Assembly: GCF_002117915.1 (NCBI RefSeq) | Contig: NZ_BDJB01000006.1 | Location: 1 to 64,000, forward strand | Reading direction: 5' to 3' | Length of the DNA: 64,000 nucleotides | Origin: Sphingomonas sp. TZW2008 | GTDB lineage: Bacteria > Pseudomonadota > Alphaproteobacteria > Sphingomonadales > Sphingomonadaceae | Shown: in pieces, positions 17,253 through 26,095 of the stretch | Layout of the letters: the number at the start of each line of letters is the position of its first letter | Position numbering within the stretch: the first letter of the stretch is position 1 | Translations under genes and position numbers: made by a program | Notes under the pieces: model-generated | What the model was told of the DNA's origin: nothing | Databases searched by the model: none | What the model saw: the letters and a program-made list of their open reading frames with translations, nothing else

Positions 17253-17279
17253 GGAATAAACCCCGACGAGCATCGTCTA
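17253..17279 (+). promoter_or_regulatory. ECF-type promoter for the DUF305/sigma operon
   Basis: GGAATAAA (17253-17260), 13 bases, CGTCTA (17274-17279). This is a textbook ECF -35/-10 pair and lies about 30 bases before the DUF305 start, so the operon is probably driven by its own sigma factor at 19135. Confidence 0.6.
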
Positions 17280-17308
17280 CGCTTTCGAGACCGATGCGCT
17301 GGAGGCTT

Positions 17309-17692
17309 ATGCGTAGACGAGATTGGATGCTGGGTCTGACGGCTTCGGCCCTACTTACCGGCGCAGTCGCGGCCGCCCCCGCCGATGGCTACGCTACCAT
17401 GATGTCTGTCGCGATGGACCGGATGATGGCGGGCATGATGGTCAAGCCGTCCGGTGACGTCGACCGCGACTTCGTGGCGATGATGCTTCCGCATCATCAG
17501 GGTGCCATCGATATGGCGGTGGCGGAGCTGCGCTACGGCCATAACGAGCAGCTCAAGCGCATCGCGCAGGAAATCATCATCGATCAGCAGCAGGAGATCG
17601 CCGCCATGAAGCTGGCGATCGGCCAGCCGCTACCGCCTTCGACGCCAGCCCCGACGCAGGGCGGCGACCACCATAGCCCTATGGAGCACTGA
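17309..17692 (+). CDS. Secreted DUF305 protein
   Basis: A protein of about 127 aa with signal peptide MRRRDWMLGLTASALLTGAVAAA and a DUF305 (ferritin-like) helical bundle with FVAMMLPHHQGAIDMAV and IIDQQQEIAAMK. The C-terminal tail is His-rich (GGDHHSPMEH). DUF305 proteins are periplasmic, often linked to metal or redox stress. The start at 17309 follows a GGAGG; an ATG at 17294 is too close to the predicted transcription start. It is the first gene of a four-gene operon. Confidence 0.75.
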   Translation: MRRRDWMLGLTASALLTGAVAAAPADGYATMMSVAMDRMMAGMMVKPSGDVDRDFVAMMLPHHQGAIDMAVAELRYGHNEQLKRIAQEIIIDQQQEIAAMKLAIGQPLPPSTPAPTQGGDHHSPMEH

Positions 17693-17693
17693 C

Positions 17694-19133
17694 ATGATCC
17701 GGACCATCCTGCGCTCGGCCGCCTTGCTGATGAGCGCCGCACCGGGCCTCGCCATGGCCCAGCAGGCGCCGTGGAACGCTAAGGACATGCCCGTCAGCCA
17801 CCGCGACCGCGTCTATGCGTCTGAACAATTCTCCAACACGGTGTCGGTGACCGACCCGGCCGACAACCGGCTGCTCGGCGTCATCAAACTCGGCGATCCC
17901 CAGCCGATGAACTTCTCCCCGCTCTACAAGGGACAGGTGCTGGTTCACGGCCTGGGCTTCTCGCCGGACGGGAAGACCTTGGCGGTCGTGTCGATCGGAT
18001 CGAACGCCGTGTCGTGGATCGACACCGCCACCAACACCGTCAAGCACACGACCTATGTCGGGCGCAGTCCGCACGAGGCGTTCTTCACGCCGGACGGCAA
18101 GGAGGTGTGGGTCACGGTCCGCGGCGAGGATTATATCGCCGTGCTCGACCCCACGACGTACAAGGAGACGGGGCGCATCAAGACGCCCGGTGGTCCGGGC
18201 ATGACGATCTTCTCTCCCGATGGCCGGTACGGCTATGTCTGCTCTTCGTTCAATCCGGTATTGGCTGTGTTCGATGTCGCGACCCACGCGCAGGTCGGAC
18301 AGGTGGCGCAGCCAAGCCCCTTCTGCCCCAACATCGCCGCGACGCCGGACGGCAAGCAAGTGTGGTTTACGCTGAAGGACATCGGCAAGACGGTCGCATT
18401 CGATGCTCGGCCACCCTTCGCGATCCTGAAGGTGCTGGATACCGGGCCTATCACGAACCATGTCAATTTCGCCCGCACGGCCAAGGGGCAGTTCGCGTAT
18501 GTGACGGTCGGCGGAGAGAATGTGGTCAAGGTGTTCCGCACGTCCGACTTCACGCCGGTGGCAACAATTCCGGTCGGCAAGATGCCGCACGGTGTTTGGC
18601 CATCGGGCGACGGCCGGCGCGTTTATGTCGGGCTAGAGAATTCCGATGAGCTGGCCGCGATCGACACTGCCGGCAACACGGTCGTCGCTACCGTGCCGGT
18701 CGGACAGGCACCGCAGGCGATCGCCTATGTGTCGAACGCAGTTCCGACAGGCCCCGGCACCGACAATCTCCAGCCGCTCGGCACAGCGGGCAAGGCGCTG
18801 CATCTGACCATGGGGCCGATTGGCGGCAAAGGTACGGCAAGCAGCATCACCCTCTTCGACCAGGGCATCATTCAGGTCGTGCAGAGTGCCGTTACCGGTT
18901 TGCAGCCCAAGAAGCCTTACATGCTCGTACTGACCGCCAATGCGGACGGCAGCGGCGCTGTAGAGCCGCTTGCGAACTTCATGAGCAACCCGGCAGGTGC
19001 GGCGATCGTCAACGCATCGGGTCCGATCCGCCAGATCGTTCAGGGCAGCACCGCGACACCCCGGCGCTTTCTGGCGGTTGCGGAGGTGGTGAACGGCGCG
19101 CCGGGGCGCATCGTGCAGGTGCAGCGCGACTGA
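17694..19133 (+). CDS. Periplasmic YVTN-type beta-propeller protein
   Basis: A 479-aa protein with a signal peptide (LLMSAAPGLAMAQQ) and seven or so YVTN-like blades, for example GLGFSPDGKTLAVVS, EAFFTPDGKEVWVTV, MTIFSPDGRYGYVCSS and HGVWPSGDGRRVYVGL. These folds form surface-binding scaffolds and appear in YncE and nitrous-oxide-reductase-like proteins. The last 120 residues form a separate domain (KALHLTMGPIGGKG, LQPKKPYMLVLTANADGSG). It starts one base after the DUF305 stop. The ligand is unknown. Confidence 0.75.
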   Translation: MIRTILRSAALLMSAAPGLAMAQQAPWNAKDMPVSHRDRVYASEQFSNTVSVTDPADNRLLGVIKLGDPQPMNFSPLYKGQVLVHGLGFSPDGKTLAVVSIGSNAVSWIDTATNTVKHTTYVGRSPHEAFFTPDGKEVWVTVRGEDYIAVLDPTTYKETGRIKTPGGPGMTIFSPDGRYGYVCSSFNPVLAVFDVATHAQVGQVAQPSPFCPNIAATPDGKQVWFTLKDIGKTVAFDARPPFAILKVLDTGPITNHVNFARTAKGQFAYVTVGGENVVKVFRTSDFTPVATIPVGKMPHGVWPSGDGRRVYVGLENSDELAAIDTAGNTVVATVPVGQAPQAIAYVSNAVPTGPGTDNLQPLGTAGKALHLTMGPIGGKGTASSITLFDQGIIQVVQSAVTGLQPKKPYMLVLTANADGSGAVEPLANFMSNPAGAAIVNASGPIRQIVQGSTATPRRFLAVAEVVNGAPGRIVQVQRD

Positions 19134-19134
19134 G

Positions 19135-19644
19135 ATGGACCCGCTTGCCGCCGCGATCGAACCGCTGATCCCCGGGCTGCGCCGCTATGCCCGGTCGTGG
19201 TTGCGCGACCGGGTGATGGCGGATGACGTGGTGCAGGATTGCCTGGAGCGCGCGGTCGGGCGCTGGCGACAGCGACGGGGTGCGGAGGTCCGCCCGTGGG
19301 TCTATGCGATCCTGCACAATTTGTTGGTCGATCATCAGCGGCAGCATAGCCGGCGAGGTACGGCGGTTCCGCTCCACCTCGTGGACGACGCCGCGCTCGG
19401 CCGCCCGGCCGATCAGGACACAGGCCTGCACCACCGCGACCTGCTGCGCGCGCTTGATGCGTTGCCTGAAGAACAGCGAACGGTGCTGCTCCTGGTCTCG
19501 GTCGAGGGCCTGCCCTATGCGGAGGTCGCTGCCGTAGTCGGCGTGCCGCTGGGCACGGTAATGTCGCGCATATCGCGGGGGCGCGACCGTCTGGCGACCC
19601 TCCTCCGGGAGGGTGAACGGCCGCGATTGAGGAGCGTGCAATGA
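19135..19644 (+). CDS. ECF-family RNA polymerase sigma factor
   Basis: A 169-aa sigma factor with region 2 (ADDVVQDCLERAVGRW and RPWVYAILHNLLVDHQR) and region 4 helix-turn-helix (YAEVAAVVGVPLGTVMSRISRGRDRL). It overlaps the anti-sigma gene by four bases and follows the propeller gene by one base, so all are in one transcript. An ECF promoter upstream of the operon suggests autoregulation. The inducing signal is not known. Confidence 0.9.
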   Translation: MDPLAAAIEPLIPGLRRYARSWLRDRVMADDVVQDCLERAVGRWRQRRGAEVRPWVYAILHNLLVDHQRQHSRRGTAVPLHLVDDAALGRPADQDTGLHHRDLLRALDALPEEQRTVLLLVSVEGLPYAEVAAVVGVPLGTVMSRISRGRDRLATLLREGERPRLRSVQ

Positions 19645-20411
19645 CCAGCCCGATCGGCGAGGACGATCTGGCCGCATGGATCGATGGCAGGCTGTCGCCC
19701 GAGCGGCAGCGCCTGGTCGACGCCTATCTTGAAGGCCAGCCGGACGTGCATGCCCGTGTGCGAGAGCAGGCGGAGCAGGCGCGAGCCCTTGCATCCCTGT
19801 TCGCCCCCGTCGCGGATGAACCGATCCCGGCGACGATGCGCGTGGCAGCGATCAGGGGACGGCAACGGCAACCGCGTTGGCAGCTCGCCATCGCCGCGTC
19901 ACTTCTGCTGGCGTTGGGGTTTGGCGGTGGCTGGTCGAGCGCGCGGTGGAGCGGCGAACCCCGCGCGGGCATCGCGGCGCTGGCCAACGAGGCGAGTGAT
20001 AATTTCCGTGTCTATGCCGCCGACCGGATACGACCGGCGGAGATCGGCCCCGACCAGCGCGCCATGCTGATCCGATGGACCTCCGCTCGATTGGGTGAGC
20101 GCGTCACGATCCCGGACCTCAGCACGGCCGGCTATCGCTATGGCGGGGGGCGACTGGTCGCGACGCCCCACGGCCCTGCGGCACTGCTCCTCTACGACGG
20201 ACCGCAAGCGTCGAAACTTGCGGTGCTGACGAGGCCCATGCAGATCGACAAGACCGCGAGCATGACCAGCACGTCCAGCGGGACCATGGGCCGGGTCACA
20301 TGGGCGGTCGACGGGATCGGCTATAGTGTGGTGGGCGAGCGACCCGCGGCCGAACTGCATCCGATCGCCGATGAAGTCCGGCGTCAGGCAGATGCCGCGC
20401 TTGTGTCCTGA
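19641..20411 (+). CDS. Membrane anti-sigma factor
   Basis: A 256-aa protein with a short cytoplasmic N-terminal anti-sigma segment (EDDLAAWIDGRLSPERQRLVDAYLEGQPD, a ChrR/RsiW-like helical start), one transmembrane helix (WQLAIAASLLLALGFGGGWSSA, about residues 80-101) and a periplasmic domain. It would hold the neighbouring ECF sigma factor until a periplasmic signal is received. No zinc-binding HxxxCxxC motif is visible. Confidence 0.8.
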   Translation: MTSPIGEDDLAAWIDGRLSPERQRLVDAYLEGQPDVHARVREQAEQARALASLFAPVADEPIPATMRVAAIRGRQRQPRWQLAIAASLLLALGFGGGWSSARWSGEPRAGIAALANEASDNFRVYAADRIRPAEIGPDQRAMLIRWTSARLGERVTIPDLSTAGYRYGGGRLVATPHGPAALLLYDGPQASKLAVLTRPMQIDKTASMTSTSSGTMGRVTWAVDGIGYSVVGERPAAELHPIADEVRRQADAALVS

Positions 20412-20462
20412 TAGCGCCTTGCCGCCTCCCGGCGCCGACGGGCACCGGGCGGTCCAGCGCGA

Positions 20463-20975
20463 TCACGGCTTGCGCTCGACATCCTTCCTGTCGGTCTCGG
20501 CCGGCGTCAGACGGGCTCGCTCGCGGATGCGGCGTTCCAGCGGCGCGCCGACGAACAGGACGAGCATTGCAAGGCTCACCCCGCCGATGATGAGCGGCCA
20601 CACCGCCAACCCTGCTGCCGCGCCGATCGTGGCTGTCACCCAGATGCACGCGGCGGTCGCCAATCCATGCACTTCCTGACCCTGGCCGACCCGCAGCACC
20701 GCACCGGCACCGATGAAGCCGACGCCGGACAGAATGCCCTGCATCGCCCGTCCTGCGGCATCGGCGTTCACGTTCGGCAAGCCACTATGCACGATCGCCT
20801 GAACGGCGATGCAACTCGCCAGACCGACCAGACCCAGCGTCCGCAGGCCCATGATCTGCCGGTTCTCACGCGAGCGTTCCCAGCCGAGCACCATCCCGGC
20901 CGCGGTCGCCACCACCAGCCGGCCAATCGCATCGATCCAGAAAGCGACGTCCGGTGCCGCTGATGCTTCGATCAT
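20463..20975 (-). CDS. MgtC/SapB-family membrane protein
   Basis: A 170-aa inner-membrane protein with four to five helices and the MgtC signatures LGWERSRENRQIMGLRTLGLVGLASC and GVGFIGAGAVLR. It lacks the C-terminal ACT-like domain of Salmonella MgtC. Family members act in growth under low magnesium or acid stress and in membrane-potential control. Its start overlaps the sulfite-oxidase-like stop by four bases. Confidence 0.85.
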   Translation of the reverse strand: MIEASAAPDVAFWIDAIGRLVVATAAGMVLGWERSRENRQIMGLRTLGLVGLASCIAVQAIVHSGLPNVNADAAGRAMQGILSGVGFIGAGAVLRVGQGQEVHGLATAACIWVTATIGAAAGLAVWPLIIGGVSLAMLVLFVGAPLERRIRERARLTPAETDRKDVERKP

Positions 20976-22039
20976 TCGACCAGCACGTGAACGTGATGCC
21001 AGGCGGTGCACAGATAGCCGGCGAAATTCCACATCGTATCCGGCCGCTCGGGCTGTCCCTGCCCGGTCTCGTCGAAGGCACGGGCGACAAGGTGCTGGCG
21101 TCCCTTGGCAAGTGTGGCGTCAAGGATCCAGCGCCGCCAGCCCCAGCGCGTCTCCGGATCATCGGCGAAGGTCGCCTGTTGCCAGTCGCGACCGCCGTTC
21201 ACCGACACTTCGATCCGAGAAATACGGCGGTCATAGGCAATGGCATATCCCTCAATCCGCACCTCTCCGGCGGCCAAACTCTCGCCCGCACCGGGCGAGC
21301 AGATCGCGGCGTTGAGCGGCATGGCATTGATCGTCAGACCCTGGCTCCAGTCGACGGTGTCGCTCGTCACAGCGGCGGGGAAGAGCTTGTAGTCGTGCGC
21401 CTGGATCGGTGCCTCGGAGGGCGTTTCACGCACCTCGATCCGTGTCAGCCATTTGGCGCTGCGGACCCCGGCATAGCCAGGCACCACCATGCGGAGCGGG
21501 GCGCCATGTTCGGGCGTCAGCGGCTCGCCATTCATCGCCCAGGCGAGGAGTACGTCGGGCTCCCGCGCCTTGCTCATGGCGATCGATACCCCGAACAAGG
21601 CTTCTTCACCCTCCACGTCCACCTCGTCCGCGCCGGTGAACGCCACGAACAGCTCGGACGCATCCGGCGCGCCGACCGCATCGAGCACATCGGCCAAGCG
21701 TACGCCGGTCCACTCCGCATTGCCGATCGCGCCTACGTCCCACGGATCGCCGGAGGTGTTGGCGACCTGCTGGAGATCGGTACGCCGGTTGCCGGCGCAC
21801 TGGAGAACCGCCGTTACCGTGCGCGTGGCAAGCGTGCTCTTCAGTTCCTGCACCGAGAAGAAGCGGCTCGCCATGCCCCTCCCGCTCACCTCGATCCGAT
21901 GATTGGCGGGCAGATCCGGCACCGGCCCGTGGCTGCGCACGTAGAACAGCGCCTGCGGCGTCAGAAACCGCTCGATCAACGCACCGGGCGTCGGCTCGGC
22001 ATTGTAGGGATCAGAACTGCGCTCGATCATATCGGTCAT
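20972..22039 (-). CDS. Sulfite-oxidase-family molybdenum enzyme, cytoplasmic form
   Basis: A 355-aa protein with the sulfite oxidase layout: molybdopterin domain with the cofactor Cys in VLQCAGNRR, GAIGNAEWTGVRLADVL, AWAMNGEPLTPEHGAPLRMVVPGYAGVRSAKW, then the C-terminal dimerisation domain (ISRIEVSVNGGRDW, GWRRWILDATL). No signal peptide is visible, unlike the Tat-exported homologue at 24296. Substrate is inferred as sulfite from family and neighbours. It is divergent from the LysR gene. Confidence 0.85.
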   Translation of the reverse strand: MTDMIERSSDPYNAEPTPGALIERFLTPQALFYVRSHGPVPDLPANHRIEVSGRGMASRFFSVQELKSTLATRTVTAVLQCAGNRRTDLQQVANTSGDPWDVGAIGNAEWTGVRLADVLDAVGAPDASELFVAFTGADEVDVEGEEALFGVSIAMSKAREPDVLLAWAMNGEPLTPEHGAPLRMVVPGYAGVRSAKWLTRIEVRETPSEAPIQAHDYKLFPAAVTSDTVDWSQGLTINAMPLNAAICSPGAGESLAAGEVRIEGYAIAYDRRISRIEVSVNGGRDWQQATFADDPETRWGWRRWILDATLAKGRQHLVARAFDETGQGQPERPDTMWNFAGYLCTAWHHVHVLVE

Positions 22040-22111
22040 GGACGATCAAACGTCGCGGGCACGCGTAACGCTTCAAGTCTTCGAGACCATCGCAGACGAA
22101 AGGCTGCCGAC

Positions 22112-22135
22112 CATTCCGATATCCAGATTGGAATG
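22112..22135. promoter_or_regulatory. Probable LysR binding site
   Basis: CATTCC, 12 bases, GGAATG, an inverted repeat in the 146-base divergent region between the sulfite-oxidase gene and the LysR gene. The position is typical for a LysR regulator that controls the divergent unit and itself. Confidence 0.5.
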
Positions 22136-22185
22136 ACCATATCAAACGGTTGGTCGTATCGATCTAAGTACGCGATATATGCTGC

Positions 22186-23058
22186 ATGACTTTGGAGCAG
22201 CTCAGAATATTCGTCGGTGTCGCGGAGCGCGAACACGTCACCAAGGCAGCGGAGGCGCTGAACGTCACGCAGTCTGCTGCCTCCGGGGCGGTTGCGGCCC
22301 TCGAAGCGCGCTACGGCGTTCCGCTGTTCCACCGCGTCGGGCGTGGCATCCAGCTTACCGAGGCAGGCCGCGGCTTTCTGGAGGAAGCGCGCGCGGTGCT
22401 GGGGCGGGCAGCGCATGCCGAGACGATGCTCGCGGACTATGCCGGGCTCGCGCGTGGTTCGTTGCGGATCGTCGCCAGCCAGACGATCGCGAGCTATTGG
22501 TTGCCGGCAAAGCTCGCCGCCTTCCACGAACGCCACCCACAGATCGCGGTCGAGCTGGCGATCGACAACACCGAAGGCGCGGCAGCGCAGGTGTTGAGCG
22601 GCGCGGCGGAACTCGGCTTTGTCGAGGGCGAGGTGGACGAACCGGCGCTTGCCCACTGGAATGTCGGGCATGACCCAATGGTGCTGGTCGGCCGCGAGGA
22701 AGCCGAACGCATCGACGAGGCCTGGCTGCGCACTACACGCTGGATCGTCCGTGAGCAGGGATCGGGTACGCGCTCGACTTTCGAGGACGTGCTGCGAACG
22801 CGCGGGTTTGATCCGGCCCAGCTGACGATAGCGATGACGCTGCCGTCCAACGAGGCGGTGCGCACCGCCGTTGAGGCCGGTGCCGGCGTTGCCGTCTTGT
22901 CGCGATTGGTCGTCGCGCGCGCGCTCAAGGCTGGCGATCTCGTCGAGCTGCCGCTCGGGCTGCCCGACCGCGCCTTTCACGCGCTGCGCCACAAGGAACG
23001 CTATCGCACCCGCGCGGCCGACGCGCTGACGGATCTCATCAAGGAGCAGGTCGCATGA
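22186..23058 (+). CDS. LysR-family regulator of the sulfite module
   Basis: A 290-aa regulator with N-terminal helix-turn-helix (MTLEQLRIFVGVAEREHVTKAAEALNVTQSAASGAVAALE) and a substrate-binding domain (LRIVASQTIASYWLPAKLAAF, PSNEAVRTAVEAGAGVAVLSR). It resembles CysL/CbbR-like sulfur regulators. It overlaps the exporter start by four bases and so is the first gene of an operon lysR-exporter-(sorA-sorB). An inverted repeat upstream is a likely operator. Confidence 0.9.
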   Translation: MTLEQLRIFVGVAEREHVTKAAEALNVTQSAASGAVAALEARYGVPLFHRVGRGIQLTEAGRGFLEEARAVLGRAAHAETMLADYAGLARGSLRIVASQTIASYWLPAKLAAFHERHPQIAVELAIDNTEGAAAQVLSGAAELGFVEGEVDEPALAHWNVGHDPMVLVGREEAERIDEAWLRTTRWIVREQGSGTRSTFEDVLRTRGFDPAQLTIAMTLPSNEAVRTAVEAGAGVAVLSRLVVARALKAGDLVELPLGLPDRAFHALRHKERYRTRAADALTDLIKEQVA

Positions 23059-24206
23059 CTGCCGACACGCACTCCGTTCTCAGCGGCCTCAAGCCGCTCA
23101 GCCGGCTCGATCACCCCCGCGAGATGATCCGCCAGTTCACGCCCAACTGGTTCGCCGCGACGATGGGCACGGGCATCCTTGCCCTCGCGCTGCCGCAGGT
23201 GCCCGGCATCGGGCCTTCGCTTAAACCTGTCGGCGAGGTGTTGTGGTTCTTCAATATCGCGCTCTTCGCGCTGTTCGCCGGCCTCTATGGCGCGCGCTGG
23301 GTGATGTTCGGGCACGAGGCGCGGCGCATCTTCGGGCACAACACCGTGTCGATGTTCATCGGGACCATTCCGATGGGGCTGGCGACGATCATCAACGGCT
23401 GTCTCGCCTTCGGCATCGCGCGGTTCGGAAATGGCATCGTGCCGGTCGCGCATATCCTGTGGTGGATCGACGTCGCCATGTCGCTCGCCTGCGGCGTGCT
23501 GATCCCCTACCTGATGTTTACCCGCCACGAGCACAGCCTGGACGGCATGACCGCCGTATGGCTGCTGCCGGTCGTCGCTGCCGAAGTGGCGGGCGCCAGC
23601 GGCGGGCTGCTCGCGCCGCATCTAACCGATCCCCACGCGCAGATAGTGACGCTCGCGACCTCCTATGTGCTGTGGGCCTATTCGGTGCCGGTCGCGTTTG
23701 GCATCCTCGCCATCCTCATCCTGCGCATGGCACTCCACAAGTTGCCGCATGAAAGCATGGCGGCATCTTCCTGGCTGGCGCTGGGGCCGATCGGCACGGG
23801 TGCTCTGGGCATGCTGGTGCTCGGCGCGGATGCGCCGGCGATCCTCACCGCGCACGGGCTAGCCGGCGTCGGCACCGTCGCGCAGGGGATCGGCGTTGTC
23901 GCCGGGCTCTGCCTTTGGGGTTTCGGCCTGTGGTGGCTGGCGCTCGCGACGCTTATCACCATCCGCTACTGGCGCGCGGGCGTGCCGTTCAACCTCGGCT
24001 GGTGGGGCTACACCTTCCCGCTCGGCGTCTACACCGTCGCCACCTTCCGCCTCGGCACGACGCTGAACCTTATGTTTTTCGGTATCGTCGGCACGGTGCT
24101 GACGGTTGCGCTCGCGGCGATGTGGCTGCTGGTCGGTGCCAAGACGCTAGCCGGTGCATGGCGGGGCAACCTGTTCGTCTCGCCCTGCATCGCCACCCCG
24201 AACTGA
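23055..24206 (+). CDS. TDT-family (TehA/SSU1-like) anion exporter, probable sulfite efflux
   Basis: A 383-aa protein with about ten membrane helices. FTPNWFAATMGTGILALAL and the repeated aromatic helices are typical of the tellurite-resistance/dicarboxylate transporter family that includes the yeast sulfite pump SSU1. The surrounding sulfite oxidases make sulfite the likely substrate; C4-dicarboxylate or tellurite cannot be excluded from sequence. The ATG overlaps the lysR stop. Confidence 0.8.
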   Translation: MTADTHSVLSGLKPLSRLDHPREMIRQFTPNWFAATMGTGILALALPQVPGIGPSLKPVGEVLWFFNIALFALFAGLYGARWVMFGHEARRIFGHNTVSMFIGTIPMGLATIINGCLAFGIARFGNGIVPVAHILWWIDVAMSLACGVLIPYLMFTRHEHSLDGMTAVWLLPVVAAEVAGASGGLLAPHLTDPHAQIVTLATSYVLWAYSVPVAFGILAILILRMALHKLPHESMAASSWLALGPIGTGALGMLVLGADAPAILTAHGLAGVGTVAQGIGVVAGLCLWGFGLWWLALATLITIRYWRAGVPFNLGWWGYTFPLGVYTVATFRLGTTLNLMFFGIVGTVLTVALAAMWLLVGAKTLAGAWRGNLFVSPCIATPN

Positions 24207-24295
24207 TCCGCCATGATGATCGGATCAGTCGGTCCGATCACTTGCAGAATGCCCCTTCGATCCGCCAGCGTGACTGGCCACAGGAGAGCCTTGTC

Positions 24296-25531
24296 ATGGA
24301 CAATTTCGACGCCGGGCTGGCGAGTGAGACCAGCCGTCGCCGCTTCCTCAGCCATGCCGCGCTCGGCACCGCCGGCCTTGCCGCCGCGCCGGCACTGGCG
24401 CAGCAGCTCGTCGACCTGAAGCTGCCCGGCGGCAATGCCGAGCGGCCGATGACCAGCGCCTTTCCCGGCAAGGGCAGCATGATCCTCCAGCGCGTCCATC
24501 CACCCTTGCTGGAGACGCCGATGGAGGTCTTCGACAAGTCGGTGTTCACGCCCAACGACCAGTTCTTCGTCCGCTGGCACTGGGCCGACATACCGACCTC
24601 GATCGACGTCGAAAGTTTCCGCCTCAACGTCTTCGGCCACGTCAATCGGCCGCTGTCGATCAGCCTCGCTCAGCTGCTGCGCCTTCCACGGGTCGAGATG
24701 GCGGCGGTGAACCAGTGCTCGGGCAACAGCCGCGGGCTGTTCCAGCCGCGCGTCGCCGGCGCGCAATGGGGCAATGGCGCGATGGGCAACGCCAAGTGGC
24801 TCGGCGTTCGCCTGCGCGACGTGCTCGACCTCGCCGGGGTCAAGGCAGGCGCGGTGCAGGTGCGCTTCGGCGCTCTCGATCAGCCGGTCGTGGCGGGCGC
24901 TCCTGACTTCGAGAAGGCACTCGACATCGACCATGCCCGCGACGGCGAGGTCATGATCGCCTTCGGCATGAACGGCGAGCAACTGCCGCTCCTCAACGGC
25001 TTTCCCTGCCGGCTGATCGTGCCGGGCTGGTACTCGACCTATTGGGTCAAGATGCTGAACGCGATCGAGGTACTGCCCGGCCCTGACGACCAGTATTGGA
25101 TGGCCAAGGCCTACAAGATCCCCGCGACACCCGGCGCGAATGTCGCGCCCGGTGCCAAGGACTTCCCGACCGTACCGATCAATCGCATGATCCCGCGTAG
25201 CTGGATGACCAGCCTGCCCGATGGTCAGGCGATCGCCTATGAAGCGTCGATCCCGGTCGGCGGCATCGCAATGGGCGGCGATTGCGGCGTCGCCAAGGTC
25301 GATGTGTCGTCGGACGGTGGCCGCACCTGGTACAGGACGACGCTCGGAGCGGACGAGGGCAGGTACAGCTTCCGGCGCTGGGACGGGCGGGTGCCGCTGA
25401 GACGTGGGCCTAACCCCATCATGGTGCGCTGCTGGAACACCAACGGTGTCGCTCAGCCGATGAAGCCGATCTGGAATCCCGGCGGGTTCATGCGCGGCAA
25501 CATTGAAACCACCACCATCATCGCGGCCTGA
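24296..25531 (+). CDS. sorA: Tat-exported sulfite dehydrogenase, molybdenum subunit
   Basis: A 411-aa precursor. The N terminus has a twin-arginine signal (SRRRFLSHAALGTAGLAAAPALA). The molybdopterin domain has the Cys ligand in AAVNQCSGNSRGLF, AQWGNGAMGNAKWLGVRLRDVLDLAG and FPCRLIVPGWYSTYWVKML; the C-terminal domain follows (VDVSSDGGRTWY, YSFRRWDG). SorA oxidises sulfite to sulfate in the periplasm and passes electrons to a cytochrome c. The start at 24296 has a GGAG ribosome site. The next gene encodes that cytochrome. Confidence 0.88.
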   Translation: MDNFDAGLASETSRRRFLSHAALGTAGLAAAPALAQQLVDLKLPGGNAERPMTSAFPGKGSMILQRVHPPLLETPMEVFDKSVFTPNDQFFVRWHWADIPTSIDVESFRLNVFGHVNRPLSISLAQLLRLPRVEMAAVNQCSGNSRGLFQPRVAGAQWGNGAMGNAKWLGVRLRDVLDLAGVKAGAVQVRFGALDQPVVAGAPDFEKALDIDHARDGEVMIAFGMNGEQLPLLNGFPCRLIVPGWYSTYWVKMLNAIEVLPGPDDQYWMAKAYKIPATPGANVAPGAKDFPTVPINRMIPRSWMTSLPDGQAIAYEASIPVGGIAMGGDCGVAKVDVSSDGGRTWYRTTLGADEGRYSFRRWDGRVPLRRGPNPIMVRCWNTNGVAQPMKPIWNPGGFMRGNIETTTIIAA

Positions 25532-25545
25532 GGAGCGAGCAAATC

Positions 25546-26028
25546 ATGAAGACTCCGTCTCCCGGCATGATGGCTGCTGGCCTGATCGGCCTGACCGGCA
25601 TCATCCTCGTCTCGATCGGCGCGCCGAGCAGCCGCAAGGCGCCCGTTCCGATCTCCGAGATGTCTGAGCCGGCACCGGCCGCCAGCGTGTCAGCGCGCGG
25701 CTTCTCGCTTGCCTCGACCAGCGTCGACCTGCCGGCCGACGACGCGACCTACCCCGACGGTCCGCACGCCGACGTCATCAATGCCAATTGCACCTCGTGC
25801 CACTCAGCCAGCATGGCGCTGACCCAGCCTGCGCTATCGGCGGATCAGTGGAAGGCGACCGTCACCAAGATGCGTGAGGTGTATAAGGCGCCAGTGGCCG
25901 AGAAGGACGTCGATGCGATCGTTGCTTATCTCACCGCTATGCCGAGCCAGAAGGTGGCACCCGCGACCGGCAAGGCGCAGGACCCGGACCCCAAAGTGGC
26001 TCCTGATGTCTCAGGTGGAACCGGCTAA
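25546..26028 (+). CDS. sorB: Monoheme cytochrome c subunit of sulfite dehydrogenase
   Basis: A 160-aa protein with an N-terminal membrane/signal helix (MMAAGLIGLTGIILVSIGA) and one heme motif CTSCH, with a distal Met probably in VTKMREVYKAP. It follows sorA by 14 bases and is the electron acceptor by analogy with SorAB. It is the last cargo gene before the transposon right end. Confidence 0.85.
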   Translation: MKTPSPGMMAAGLIGLTGIILVSIGAPSSRKAPVPISEMSEPAPAASVSARGFSLASTSVDLPADDATYPDGPHADVINANCTSCHSASMALTQPALSADQWKATVTKMREVYKAPVAEKDVDAIVAYLTAMPSQKVAPATGKAQDPDPKVAPDVSGGTG

Positions 26029-26095
26029 CCGATCTACTTCCATAATCCCGAAATACCATCCCTTGCGAGACACGGGGCCGGAGCAGTGTCGGGCC

